In this document: positions 43,869-52,859 of the stretch, in pieces
Layout: every line of letters starts with the position of its first letter
Numbering within the stretch: position 1 is the first letter of the stretch
Assembly: GCA_965223115.1 (NCBI GenBank)
Contig: OZ244982.1
Span: forward strand, 2,108,001 to 2,172,000
DNA length: 64,000 nucleotides
Origin: CBDCUI01 sp965223115
GTDB taxonomy: Bacteria > Pseudomonadota > Gammaproteobacteria > UBA4575
Direction of reading: 5' to 3'
Position numbers and translations under genes: made by a program
The notes under the pieces: generated by a model
What the model was told of the DNA's origin: nothing
The model's input: only the letters and a program-made list of their open reading frames with translations
The model's database searches: none

Positions 43869-45748
43869 AAATTTTACGCATACCGTTATTTTTAATTTTG
43901 GCTTTTTTTAGCTTTACTACATGGGCAGATAACCCACTTTCAAGCCTGTCCGGAAATGACGAAGACGAGTTTTTAGATCCTGATATTGCTTTTCAAGTAT
44001 CCGCCGAACAAAGCGATGCCAACACCATCTTTACAAATTGGTATATCGAAGATGGATACTATCTTTATAAAGACAAAATTAGCGTTAGTCCTGCTGATCC
44101 CACACACATAACACTGGGAATGATGAAGCTACCAGCAGGTAAAGAAAAAATAGATGAGTACTTTGGCAAAATTGTAAGTATTGACCATAGTTTTAACTCT
44201 AATATACAAATTCAAAAAGTAGCTGATGGTATTAACAGTGTAGAGTTAATCGTAAAATATCAAGGTTGTGCAAAAGCCGGTTTATGCTATCCACCGATCA
44301 CTAAAAATATTCGAGTTGATTTAGGCATTTCAGACTCTACTGTTGCAGCAAGTTTGACTAACAACAACAGCACTAGCTCTTTTTCTAGTAGCTCTAGTTT
44401 TCAATCTGAACAAGACCGTATCGCCAACACATTGGCTTCAGGAAAATTGTGGTTCACGGTTTTAAGCTTTTTTGGATTAGGTTTGTTATTGGCATTCACG
44501 CCTTGCGTGTTCCCCATGATTCCGATTCTTTCCAGTATTATTGTTGGCCAAGGCGAAACTATTTCTACATCAAAAGCCTTTTCACTTTCTTTGGTGTATG
44601 TATTAGCAATGGCTATCACATATACAGCAGCAGGTGTCATAGTTGGTTTATCGGGTGAAAATATTCAAATCTGGTTTCAAAACCCTTGGGTATTGAGTGT
44701 CTTCGCGGGTATCTTTGTATTACTTTCATTGGCCATGTTTGGTTTCTATGAATTGCAGATGCCAAATAGTATCCAATCAAAATTAAATAATATTAGCTCT
44801 AGCCAAGAAGGTGGCACATATTTTGGTGCAGGCATTATGGGTTTCCTATCAGCACTGATTGTTGGCCCATGTGTGACTGCACCATTAATTGGAGCGCTTA
44901 TTTATATTGCTAATACTGGTGATGCATTGATTGGCGGCATTGCATTGTTTGCTTTGAGCATGGGTATGGGTGCCCCACTGTTAGCAATCGGCACATCGGC
45001 AGGAAAACTTTTACCCAAAGCCGGCCCTTGGATGGATGCCATTAAAGCCGTATTTGGTGTGTTATTACTCGCATTAGCTATTTGGTTGCTAGAGCGTATC
45101 TTGCCTGCACCTGTAATTTTATTGTTATCAGGTGCTTTATTAATCGTCTCAGCAATCTATATGGGAGCACTAGAAACCATCAAAGAAGGCGTATCTGGTT
45201 GGCATCGATTATGGAAAGGTTTAGGATTGATTTCATTAGTTTATGGTGCAATTTTAGTCATAGGTGCTGCCAGTGGCGGACACAGCTTATTGCAACCTTT
45301 ACAAGGTATTTCTACTCCACAGCTTGCAACTACAGATGACGGAACAAAACAAAGTCATTCTCTTTCATTCCAACAAATCAAAGGTATTGATGGGCTTAAT
45401 GCTGCAATTCAGCAAGCGGTACGAGAAGGACGTCCAGTGATGTTAGATTTTTATGCAGACTGGTGTATCTCCTGCAAAGAAATGGAGTCATTTACATTTA
45501 GTAATGCAGACGTACAACACTCTTTAAACAATTTCATCATTCTGCAATCTGATGTAACAAATAATGATGAACAAGATCAAGCTTTATTAAAACACTTAGG
45601 TTTGTTTGGACCCCCAGCAATATTATTTTATGACAGCACAGGAAATGAATTACGTAATTATCGTGTAGTAGGTTTTATGGATGCGCCAAAATTTGCTTCG
45701 CACATAGAAAAATTTAAACAAGTAGGAACAGTCGCTTTAAATGATTAA
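43865..45748 (+). CDS. dsbD: Thiol:disulfide interchange protein DsbD
   Basis: This 627-residue protein has a signal peptide and an N-terminal immunoglobulin-like periplasmic domain with Cys in YQGCAKAGLCYPP. It then has eight transmembrane helices, with FTPCVFPMIP and GPCVTAPLIGAL holding the membrane cysteines. The C-terminal thioredoxin domain contains DWCISCKEM. It passes electrons from cytoplasmic thioredoxin to periplasmic DsbC, DsbE and others. It is translationally coupled to cutA. Confidence 0.94.
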   Translation: MKILRIPLFLILAFFSFTTWADNPLSSLSGNDEDEFLDPDIAFQVSAEQSDANTIFTNWYIEDGYYLYKDKISVSPADPTHITLGMMKLPAGKEKIDEYFGKIVSIDHSFNSNIQIQKVADGINSVELIVKYQGCAKAGLCYPPITKNIRVDLGISDSTVAASLTNNNSTSSFSSSSSFQSEQDRIANTLASGKLWFTVLSFFGLGLLLAFTPCVFPMIPILSSIIVGQGETISTSKAFSLSLVYVLAMAITYTAAGVIVGLSGENIQIWFQNPWVLSVFAGIFVLLSLAMFGFYELQMPNSIQSKLNNISSSQEGGTYFGAGIMGFLSALIVGPCVTAPLIGALIYIANTGDALIGGIALFALSMGMGAPLLAIGTSAGKLLPKAGPWMDAIKAVFGVLLLALAIWLLERILPAPVILLLSGALLIVSAIYMGALETIKEGVSGWHRLWKGLGLISLVYGAILVIGAASGGHSLLQPLQGISTPQLATTDDGTKQSHSLSFQQIKGIDGLNAAIQQAVREGRPVMLDFYADWCISCKEMESFTFSNADVQHSLNNFIILQSDVTNNDEQDQALLKHLGLFGPPAILFYDSTGNELRNYRVVGFMDAPKFASHIEKFKQVGTVALND

Positions 45749-45785
45749 AAGCAAACAGCGGCTACAACATTAAAATCTCAGTCTG

Positions 45786-46463
45786 TTACGTCTTGCTAAT
45801 CAAGCCTTCTTCAACAGCTTGTCCCTCGAGTTTCCATTCTGGGAACCCATCTTCCAGTCTACGTGCCTTGAAACCTTTAGAGCGTAATTGTCCAACAGCT
45901 TCAAATGCCATGATACAAAATGGCCCTCGACAATACGCAACAATTTCCTTCTTACGTGATAGTTGTTTTAACTCGTTCTTTAATTCGGATAATTGAATAT
46001 TAATAGCATTCGGAATGTGGCCTGATTTAAATTCTTGTTCAGGCCTTACATCTAGAACTGTGATTGCCCCTTTTTGTGCACGCTTAAGTAATTCTTCTCT
46101 TGATATAGGTTCTAAATTATCTTTGTCTGATAAATAATCAGAAATTAAAATTTGTATTTCAGCTATGTTTTTTTCAGCAATTTTTCTTAACAGCGCTAAC
46201 AACGCCACTACAGAATAATCGCTTAAACGATAATAGGATTTTTGTCCTTCTGCTCTAGATTTAACTAAGCCAGACCTTTTCAACCCCTGTAGGTGCTGGG
46301 AAGTATTGGCTACAGAAAGACCTGATAATTTAGCAAGGTCATCCACCGTGCGCTCACCTTGAGCAAGTAATTCCAATAGCTCTAGGCGATTACCGTTACT
46401 TAGCGATTTACCCACTTGTGCAAATTGGGCAAACAAATCTTTTTTAAATGTATTCGCTGCCAT
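45786..46463 (-). CDS. ArsR-family regulator fused to a rhodanese domain
   Basis: The ATG at 46463 (MAANTFKKDLF) gives 225 residues. The open frame runs seven codons further into the intergenic palindrome, which is not a plausible start. Residues ~8-90 form an ArsR winged helix (NRLELLELLAQGERTVDDLAKLSGLSVANTSQHLQGLKRSGLV). Residues ~125-220 form a rhodanese with the active-site loop AYCRGPFCIMAFEAV. Such hybrids sense sulfur or metalloid species. It is divergent from the hydroxylase-like gene across a 40-bp operator candidate. Confidence 0.9.
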   Translation of the reverse strand: MAANTFKKDLFAQFAQVGKSLSNGNRLELLELLAQGERTVDDLAKLSGLSVANTSQHLQGLKRSGLVKSRAEGQKSYYRLSDYSVVALLALLRKIAEKNIAEIQILISDYLSDKDNLEPISREELLKRAQKGAITVLDVRPEQEFKSGHIPNAINIQLSELKNELKQLSRKKEIVAYCRGPFCIMAFEAVGQLRSKGFKARRLEDGFPEWKLEGQAVEEGLISKT

Positions 46464-46468
46464 GTTTA

Positions 46469-46508
46469 ACAATATAATATTCAATTGATCTATTGAATAT
46501 TATATTGT
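46469..46508. promoter_or_regulatory. 17-bp perfect inverted repeat, operator candidate for the ArsR-rhodanese regulator
   Basis: ACAATATAATATTCAAT (46469-46485), spacer TGATCT, and ATTGAATATTATATTGT (46492-46508) match without error. It lies 6 bp upstream of the regulator ATG and 42 bp before the likely start of the divergent hydroxylase gene. ArsR repressors bind long AT-rich dyads like this, so autoregulation plus control of the neighbour is likely. Confidence 0.8.
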
Positions 46509-46549
46509 ATTCTGCTGAAAATAGATACCGTGTTAGCAACAATAAAACA

Positions 46550-47416
46550 GTGTACTTAGATGAATTTATAGCCAACTATGAAATAGCTATCCGTCTAGCT
46601 TTCTTTTTTAGCATGCTTGGGATAATGGCAATCTGGGAAATCATCGCACCACGAAGGACACTTAGTATTCCAAAATCTATACGTTGGTTTAATAACCTTG
46701 GCATCGTGGTACTTAACACCTTAATTTTGCGCTTACTCTTTCCCGCTGCAGCGGTTGGCATGGCAGCCTTTGCAAATACAGAGGGATGGGGAATCCTTCA
46801 TTATCTTCAACTTCCTTATTGGTTCGCTGTAATAGTTTCTGTGATCATTATGGATGCAGTGATCTATATTCAACACGTATTAGTGCACGCCATCCCTATT
46901 TTTTGGCGACTGCATCGCGTACATCATGCCGATTTAGATTTTGATGTCACAACCGGATCTCGTTTTCACCCAATTGAAATACTTCTATCGATGTTTGTTA
47001 AATTTGCCACAATAGTAGTGCTTGGACCGCCAATACTTGCAGTGTTAATTTTTGAAGTAGTATTAAATGCCACGAGTATGTTTAACCACGCAAACATACA
47101 TATTCCTCTATATGTAGATCGCATCCTACGTTGGTTTATTGTGACACCTGATATGCACCGTGTTCATCACTCTGTTGAAGATGATGAAACAAATAGTAAT
47201 TTCGGTTTTAACTTTCCATGGTGGGATCAGATGTTCGGTACATATCGTAACCAGCCTCGTGCAGGGCACGAACAAATGACTATTGGTATTAATACCTTTC
47301 GTGACCGTTATTATTGTGCTTGGTTACCTGGCATGTTGACGTTGCCTTTTATTGGCAAAATTACAAACTACACCATAAACAGAAGATATTGGGATACAAA
47401 ACATAAACAAAACTAA
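46550..47416 (+). CDS. Sterol desaturase/fatty acid hydroxylase family protein
   Basis: From GTG 46550 the protein has 288 residues; longer starts fall inside the operator palindrome. It has four to five membrane helices and the His clusters HVLVHAIPIFWRLHRVHHADLDFD and DMHRVHHSVEDDETNSNFGF that bind a di-iron site in this family. RFHPIEILLSMFVK is between them. Members hydroxylate or desaturate lipids; the substrate is not predictable. The start codon is not certain. Confidence 0.85.
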   Translation: MYLDEFIANYEIAIRLAFFFSMLGIMAIWEIIAPRRTLSIPKSIRWFNNLGIVVLNTLILRLLFPAAAVGMAAFANTEGWGILHYLQLPYWFAVIVSVIIMDAVIYIQHVLVHAIPIFWRLHRVHHADLDFDVTTGSRFHPIEILLSMFVKFATIVVLGPPILAVLIFEVVLNATSMFNHANIHIPLYVDRILRWFIVTPDMHRVHHSVEDDETNSNFGFNFPWWDQMFGTYRNQPRAGHEQMTIGINTFRDRYYCAWLPGMLTLPFIGKITNYTINRRYWDTKHKQN

Positions 47417-47776
47417 GTTTCTTAGCTTGTTATTTATTTTTTAAAATTGATGCCAAAAAGCCATAACAAAATACTTATACATTTATTTGCTCACCAGTAA
47501 AATGAGCATGCCAAGCCCGAAGCATGAATAGAATGTTGCAATGCTTACTCACAGGCTTGGGAAATTTCAAAAAAGACAAGACCGTAGAAACTGCTACACT
47601 AACTAAAGCACCTAAATCTTTAGTCAAAAATGTCGAGTAGTTAGTAAAAATAGTTACTAAATAACCAGAAACTTTAGCAAAAAAATAAGAAAATTTATGT
47701 CTGCCTTTAGTTGTTAAGGATCATTGTAAAAGTTCTTGAGAACATACATTGAGGATTGTCAGTAATAGTTAGTGAA
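47417..47776. other. Intergenic region without a supported gene
   Basis: No convincing gene, RNA or terminator is seen in this 360-bp stretch between two convergent genes. A 38-codon plus-strand frame (ATG 47524 to 47640, starting MNRMLQCLLTGLGNFKK) is present but has only a weak GAAG Shine-Dalgarno and no known relatives that I recognise. Confidence 0.4.
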
Positions 47777-48184
47777 TTATCGATCTCTCTCATGAATGTA
47801 ACGATTATCTTCATAACATGGCAAATAATCAGAACAAATTTGTTTGATGTGTTTTCTTTGTCTTAAATAAGCCCCTGCCCACACAACCGTGCCGGTTGCC
47901 GAAATTAATTGCAGCTCATACCTACGAAAACCTTTTGGCAAATGCACATATTCGAATTTATCTAAGTCTTTTAATTTTTCATTACCAACGCTATATATTT
48001 CTCCAGAAATATTATGGCCTATACCAGGTTCTGGAAACATTACGGGTGAACAGTATGGACGAGTCAATACCAATGGGTATTTTTCAACGGTCGTATATTG
48101 CCCCAACAAATACTCGCCTTTTAGCATTTCATCATGATTTGCAAATCCTGATTTTAATGTGCCATAGACAAATATAAGATTCAC
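47777..48184 (-). CDS. Gamma-glutamylcyclotransferase (AIG2-like) family protein
   Basis: This 135-residue protein has the AIG2/GGCT entry motif FVYGTLKSGFANH, then GEYLLGQYTTVEKYPLV, the catalytic-type DKFEYVHLPKGFRRYELQL, and a C-terminal WAGAYLRQR. The family cleaves gamma-glutamylamine or gamma-glutamyl dipeptides. The role here is not known. It is 6 bp downstream of the cupin gene on the same strand. Confidence 0.84.
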   Translation of the reverse strand: MNLIFVYGTLKSGFANHDEMLKGEYLLGQYTTVEKYPLVLTRPYCSPVMFPEPGIGHNISGEIYSVGNEKLKDLDKFEYVHLPKGFRRYELQLISATGTVVWAGAYLRQRKHIKQICSDYLPCYEDNRYIHERDR

Positions 48185-48190
48185 TATCAG

Positions 48191-48538
48191 TTAACAGTTA
48201 GATATTACAAAAAATTTTTTAAAAGAGCTTTTGATCGTCCAGGTAGATTTTATACCTTTGTTGAATGAGACAATGTCACCTTCTTGCAAATTAACCTTTT
48301 CACCACCTTCAATTTCAACCAATAAGTTGCCTTGCAATACGTGAAATATTTCATCACCAGGAAACTCATATGCAAATGTCATTGGTTCACAACGCCATAA
48401 ACCTGAATAAGTTGGTTGTCCACTTGAGTTTGTTTGTGAAAGCCAGTGTACTTCTCCAGCTTGTTTATCCTCTACCATAAACGGCTCATAAGAATCTGTT
48501 GAGGTTGTAGATTTAAAATATGCAGCGTTATTACTCAT
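48191..48538 (-). CDS. Cupin domain-containing protein
   Basis: This 115-residue single-domain cupin has the two beta-barrel motifs: WRCEPMTFAYEFPGDEIFHVLQGNLLVEIEGG and VNLQEGDIVSFNKGIKSTWTIKSSFKKFFVI. The conserved metal histidines are reduced to one in FHVLQG. It probably binds a small ligand. It is upstream of the AIG2-like gene by 6 bp. Confidence 0.8.
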   Translation of the reverse strand: MSNNAAYFKSTTSTDSYEPFMVEDKQAGEVHWLSQTNSSGQPTYSGLWRCEPMTFAYEFPGDEIFHVLQGNLLVEIEGGEKVNLQEGDIVSFNKGIKSTWTIKSSFKKFFVISNC

Positions 48539-48626
48539 AGGATTCCCTTATATAAATAGATTGAATTTATTAGCTGTTTTATTAATTAACTTCGTTTATG
48601 GCTGTTAACCAATCTTCATTGATACA

Positions 48627-48833
48627 CTATTTCTTAAACAACCAAAATATTAACGATAAAACGATGCTTATGATGATCATTGTGGTAATTGGAAAATAAA
48701 AAGCAAAGCCTTCTTTTTTTATCACAATATCACCAGGTAATTTACCTAACGGCAACTTACTAAGCAAAGGCCACAACACCCCTATGATTACAATAATCAG
48801 TCCAATAGTGATAATTGTTTTGTGCATGGACAA
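48627..48833 (-). CDS. DUF2905 family small membrane protein
   Basis: This 68-residue protein has two hydrophobic helices: MHKTIITIGLIIVIIGVLWPLL, then FPITTMIIISIVLSLIFWLF. The linker LPLGKLPGDIVIKKEGFAFYFP is the DUF2905 signature. The function is unknown. Confidence 0.85.
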   Translation of the reverse strand: MSMHKTIITIGLIIVIIGVLWPLLSKLPLGKLPGDIVIKKEGFAFYFPITTMIIISIVLSLIFWLFKK

Positions 48834-48839
48834 AAACCA

Positions 48840-49457
48840 TTAATGATGTATAGCCGTACCCCAATAATTATAGCTCGCTATTCTAGGTCCGGGGATATAT
48901 TCAGCATCAATCGTTTTAATTTCAAAACCTCCTTCTTCAATATACTTGGGAATAGGGCGATTCAAGTTACAACCACCTGCTATTCTTTTCCATATTGGAT
49001 TAATTTTTTGCTGCCATTGATGAATTTGCTTATCTGGTGCTTTGCCGTGCTCACAAAAAACAAGTTTGCCACCTGGTTTTAACACTCGGTGCATTTGTTG
49101 TAGTGCTTTATGCCAATCCGGTATGGTGCACAATGTATAAGTAAGCACTATAGTATCTACACTCGCATCATCTAATGGGATTTCTTCACTGGGCAAATCC
49201 AACCACCTAATTTCAAACGGGGCTGTTCTTAAATTAGCTTGGGCTTTTTTGCGCATACCTTTTGAAGGCTCTAAACCCCATACCATTTCAATTTTTTCTA
49301 CATCATAGAAAGGAATATTTAAGCCAGACCCCATACCAATCTCTAACACTTTTCCTTGCGCAAGAGGAACTACTTTTTCACGTTGCTTTTGAATAGCCTT
49401 AAGATTACATGCGAAATTTAATAGGGTGGGTAAACAGTATTGTTCGTATAGATTCAT
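48840..49457 (-). CDS. Class I SAM-dependent methyltransferase
   Basis: This 205-residue enzyme has the SAM motif VLEIGMGSGLNIPFY, acidic GLEPSKGMRKKAQ, DTIVLTYTLCTIPDWHKAL, and RVLKPGGKLVFCEHGKAPD. It resembles UbiE/COQ5-type and phospholipid methyltransferases. The end of the gene is 7 bp from the start of the DUF2905 gene. The substrate is not assigned. Confidence 0.88.
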   Translation of the reverse strand: MNLYEQYCLPTLLNFACNLKAIQKQREKVVPLAQGKVLEIGMGSGLNIPFYDVEKIEMVWGLEPSKGMRKKAQANLRTAPFEIRWLDLPSEEIPLDDASVDTIVLTYTLCTIPDWHKALQQMHRVLKPGGKLVFCEHGKAPDKQIHQWQQKINPIWKRIAGGCNLNRPIPKYIEEGGFEIKTIDAEYIPGPRIASYNYWGTAIHH

Positions 49458-49607
49458 TCAGTTAATTTGCAGCATATTTAGATTTCACAGATCTTTCTGA
49501 CTTAATTATCTACAAGACCTGTAGATAGCACTGAGGGGTCCAGCCTGAGTTGCTCTATCTTGTAAACTGTTTTTAAAAATCCAAACAATGCAACTCCTCT
49601 AGCTATG

Positions 49608-50288
49608 CTAATTTGCTAGACCTTGAGATGGTATAAGCTCACCAGGCTTTGTAGCTAACTCTCCCCATAATTCATTCAGTCTTTTATCTCGCCCACATGC
49701 AAAGCGGTAATATTTATAACGAACGGGGTTTTTTTGATAATAGTCTTGGTGATTGGGTTCTGCTGGATAAAATATTTTTGCAGGTAACACTTGCGTAACT
49801 ATAGGCATTTCGAAATAAGTAGATTGTACAAGTTCCGCAATCGATGCTTCAGCCAGTTTTCTTTGCTCTTCATTTTGATAAAAAATTGCAGTGCGATAAC
49901 TATCACCCTTATCACAAAATTGCCCATCGCCTGTAAGCGGATCTACGTTATGCCAAAAAACATTTAACAAGGTTGCGTAATCAACCTTTGCTGGGTCATA
50001 TGTTATTTCGACAGCTTCAAAATGGCCTGTAGAGTCTGTAGAAACTTGTTTATACGTTGGATTTACTACATGCCCACCTGTATATCCTGAAACAGTAGAA
50101 ATCACGCCATCCAATTTATCGAATGGTGGTTCCATGCACCAAAAACATCCTCCTGCAAAAATGGCTGTTTTATTCTTGCTTTGAACTGCATTGGTTTGCT
50201 GATGTTGATCAGACCAAGCCCAGCTCATTAATACGGCCAAACTAATTAGTAGAATTATGGTGCCTATTACTTTGCTGATTTGTTGCAT
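49608..50288 (-). CDS. msrA: Peptide-methionine (S)-S-oxide reductase, membrane-anchored or exported
   Basis: This 226-residue protein has an N-terminal hydrophobic anchor or signal (about residues 7-27). The MsrA catalytic motif IFAGGCFWCMEPPFDKL has nucleophile Cys48. STVSGYTGGHVVNPTYKQV, YDPAKVDYATLLNVFWHNVDP and HQDYYQKNP complete the signature. It repairs methionine-S-sulfoxide, and the anchor suggests an envelope role. DsbD is nearby and could supply electrons, but this is inference only. Confidence 0.93.
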   Translation of the reverse strand: MQQISKVIGTIILLISLAVLMSWAWSDQHQQTNAVQSKNKTAIFAGGCFWCMEPPFDKLDGVISTVSGYTGGHVVNPTYKQVSTDSTGHFEAVEITYDPAKVDYATLLNVFWHNVDPLTGDGQFCDKGDSYRTAIFYQNEEQRKLAEASIAELVQSTYFEMPIVTQVLPAKIFYPAEPNHQDYYQKNPVRYKYYRFACGRDKRLNELWGELATKPGELIPSQGLAN

Positions 50289-50567
50289 GAATTATCTAGT
50301 TTGCTGTTTATTTAGTAATTGGAACTACGTTAATCCTTTCAGTTCATGCATTGTGGCACGAGTAGTGTACTTTTTTATAAGGTTGTTCAAATATTTAGCT
50401 TAAACTTCCTAATTTAGAGCTTATCTTGTAAATAAATTTCTGGAATGTCTTTAAAACTGCATTTAAGTAGCAAAAACCCTGGTATCCTTTAAAATTTCAT
50501 GTAAACTCTTAACATTATTAGGTATATATACAAATTCAAAGCATTTAGCTACACGATCTATACAATT

Positions 50568-51011
50568 ATGGCCAAATTCCTGCTATTAAATGGCCCTAAC
50601 CTAAACCTGTTAGGCCAACGTGAACCTGAGGTATATGGCTATGAAACGCTATCTGATGTTGTGCAACGAGCTCAACAAACCGCTAGCCAACTTAGCCATC
50701 AGTTAGAAGACTTTCAAAGCAATGCTGAACATGAATTAGTAAACCGGATTCATCAAGCCAAACAAGAAAATGTTGGCATGATTATTTTCAATCCCGGTGC
50801 ATTTACACACACCAGCGTCTCTTTACGTGATGCACTACTTGGTGTTGATATTCCGTTTATCGAATTACATTTATCTAACGTGTTTGCGCGTGAAGAGTTT
50901 CGTCAGCACTCATATTTATCTGATATAGCGGTAGGAGTGATATCAGGTATGGGTGCTAAAGGTTATGAACTTGCAGTTATAGCAGCGGATAACAAATTAA
51001 ATGGGAACTAA
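50568..51011 (+). CDS. aroQ: Type II 3-dehydroquinate dehydratase
   Basis: This 147-residue type II dehydroquinase has LLLNGPNLNLLGQREPEVYG, IIFNPGAFTHTSVSLRDAL and ELHLSNVFAREEFRQHS with the active-site Tyr, His and Arg. It catalyses the third step of the shikimate pathway. The gene begins the aroQ-accB-accC block; accB starts 2 bp later, a typical gammaproteobacterial arrangement. Confidence 0.97.
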   Translation: MAKFLLLNGPNLNLLGQREPEVYGYETLSDVVQRAQQTASQLSHQLEDFQSNAEHELVNRIHQAKQENVGMIIFNPGAFTHTSVSLRDALLGVDIPFIELHLSNVFAREEFRQHSYLSDIAVGVISGMGAKGYELAVIAADNKLNGN

Positions 51012-51013
51012 GC

Positions 51014-51472
51014 ATGGATATTCGTAAAGTAAAAAAATTAATTGAATTACTAGAAGAATCTGGTATTGCTGAAATTGAAATCAAAGAAGGTGAGGAATCC
51101 GTTCGTATCAGTCGTGGTAACACGACTGATACGAACGCAAATCAAATTATCGTGCCACAAGCTACTCCACAGATGATACCTCAAACTGCAGCTCCAGAAA
51201 CTGTCCCTACAGAAGAACCTGTAGCTTCTATACCTAGTGGTCATACTGTAAATTCACCTATGGTGGGCACGTTTTACGAAGCTCCTGCTCCTGGTCAAAA
51301 AGCTTTTGTTGAAGTAGGACAATCAGTATCTGTTGGAGATACACTTTGTATCATTGAAGCAATGAAAATGTTAAATCAAATTGAAGCGGATAAAGCAGGT
51401 GTGATCAAATCTGTACTAGCCGAAAATGGGCAACCAGTAGAATATGGGCAAGCTCTATTTGTAATCGAATAA
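51014..51472 (+). CDS. accB: Biotin carboxyl carrier protein of acetyl-CoA carboxylase
   Basis: This 152-residue protein begins MDIRKVKKLIELLEESGIAEIEI. It has a Pro/Ala-rich linker (about 50-80) and the biotinyl domain with EAMKMLNQIEADKAG, in which the MKM lysine carries biotin. It serves in malonyl-CoA formation with AccC. It is 2 bp from aroQ and 22 bp from accC. Confidence 0.97.
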   Translation: MDIRKVKKLIELLEESGIAEIEIKEGEESVRISRGNTTDTNANQIIVPQATPQMIPQTAAPETVPTEEPVASIPSGHTVNSPMVGTFYEAPAPGQKAFVEVGQSVSVGDTLCIIEAMKMLNQIEADKAGVIKSVLAENGQPVEYGQALFVIE

Positions 51473-51494
51473 TCACTTATATTTATTTAGTCTC

Positions 51495-52832
51495 GTGTTA
51501 GAAAAAGTCGTTATTGCCAACCGTGGCGAAATTGCATTACGTATCTTACGTGCCTGTCGTGATATGGGAATTAAAACTGTTGCAGTACATTCTGAAGCAG
51601 ATCGAGATCTGATGCATGTCGGTATGGCAGATGAATCTGTCTGTATAGGTCCTGCATCTTCTACGGAAAGTTATTTAAACATCCCAGCAATTATAAGTGC
51701 TGCAGAAGTAACAGATGCAACTGCGATTCATCCCGGCTATGGTTTTTTATCTGAGAATGCTGAGTTTGCCGAAGTAGTTGAATCCAGTGGTTTTATCTTT
51801 ATTGGCCCACATTCCGAAACGATTCGTATGATGGGCGACAAAATATCCGCAAAACGTGCTATGGAAGCTGCTGGAGTGCCTTGCGTTCCAGGCACGATTG
51901 AGCCTATCGAAGATATGAACCGAGCTAAACAGATTGCACAAGATATAGGTTATCCAGTAATGGTTAAAGCCGCGGGTGGTGGTGGCGGACGTGGTATGCG
52001 TGTTGTGCGAAGTGAGAGCGAATTGGAAGAAGCAGTTTCATTAACCCGCACAGAAGCAGGCGCTGCATTTAATGATGATCGTTTATTTATGGAAAAATTC
52101 TTGCAAGCGCCTCGCCATGTCGAGTTCCAAGTTTTATCTGATAGCCACGGCAATGCAATTCATTTGTGTGAGCGTGATTGTTCTATGCAACGCCGCAATC
52201 AAAAAGTAATAGAGGAAGCGCCTGCATTTGGAATCACGCCTAAACAGCGTGAAGAAATTGGAGCACGTATAACTGAAGCATGCCGACAAATAAAATACCA
52301 AGGCGCAGGTACATTTGAATTTTTATATGAAAATGGTGAATTTTATTTCATTGAAATGAACACTCGAGTACAAGTCGAACATCCCGTTACAGAGATGATC
52401 ACGGGTATTGATATTGTTAAACAACAATTACTCATTGCTGCAGGCGAAGCACTTACTTTTAGCCAAGATGATATAAAAATTCGTGGGCATGCAATTGAAT
52501 GTAGAATCAATGCTGAAGATCCTTATAAATTTATTCCTTGCCCTGGAAAAATTTTGCATTTTCACTGTCCAGGTGGACCTGGCATCCGTGTAGACACCCA
52601 TCTCTATAATAATTACACCGTTCCTCCTTATTACGACTCAATGATTGGCAAGTTACTTGCTGTAGGTCATAGTCGAGAAGGCGCACTCACTCGTATGCGC
52701 GGTGCTTTGCACGAAATCGTTATAGACGGAATTACTACCAATATTCCTCTGTTACTGGATTTAATCACTGATGAAGTGTTTGTAGAAGCCAAACACAATA
52801 TCCACTATCTTGAAGAAAAGCTCAAAGAGTAA
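51495..52832 (+). CDS. accC: Biotin carboxylase subunit of acetyl-CoA carboxylase
   Basis: This 445-residue ATP-grasp enzyme starts at GTG 51495 (MLEKVVIANRGEIA). It has the glycine-rich loop KAAGGGGGRGMRVV, ERDCSMQRRNQKVIEEAPA and FIEMNTRVQVEHPVTEMI, all typical of AccC. The length is normal. It carboxylates biotin on AccB. Confidence 0.97.
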   Translation: MLEKVVIANRGEIALRILRACRDMGIKTVAVHSEADRDLMHVGMADESVCIGPASSTESYLNIPAIISAAEVTDATAIHPGYGFLSENAEFAEVVESSGFIFIGPHSETIRMMGDKISAKRAMEAAGVPCVPGTIEPIEDMNRAKQIAQDIGYPVMVKAAGGGGGRGMRVVRSESELEEAVSLTRTEAGAAFNDDRLFMEKFLQAPRHVEFQVLSDSHGNAIHLCERDCSMQRRNQKVIEEAPAFGITPKQREEIGARITEACRQIKYQGAGTFEFLYENGEFYFIEMNTRVQVEHPVTEMITGIDIVKQQLLIAAGEALTFSQDDIKIRGHAIECRINAEDPYKFIPCPGKILHFHCPGGPGIRVDTHLYNNYTVPPYYDSMIGKLLAVGHSREGALTRMRGALHEIVIDGITTNIPLLLDLITDEVFVEAKHNIHYLEEKLKE

Positions 52833-52859
52833 TTACTTCATATACAAACACCTATTCTC

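Noticed and set aside
46463..46508. Extended N-termini (MNIIL...) for the ArsR and hydroxylase genes
   Set aside because: They are encoded by the palindrome itself, are identical only because of symmetry, and lack ribosome sites.
47524..47640. 38-codon ORF MNRMLQCLLTGLGNFKK...
   Set aside because: It has a weak ribosome site, no family resemblance and no terminator. Kept only as a note.
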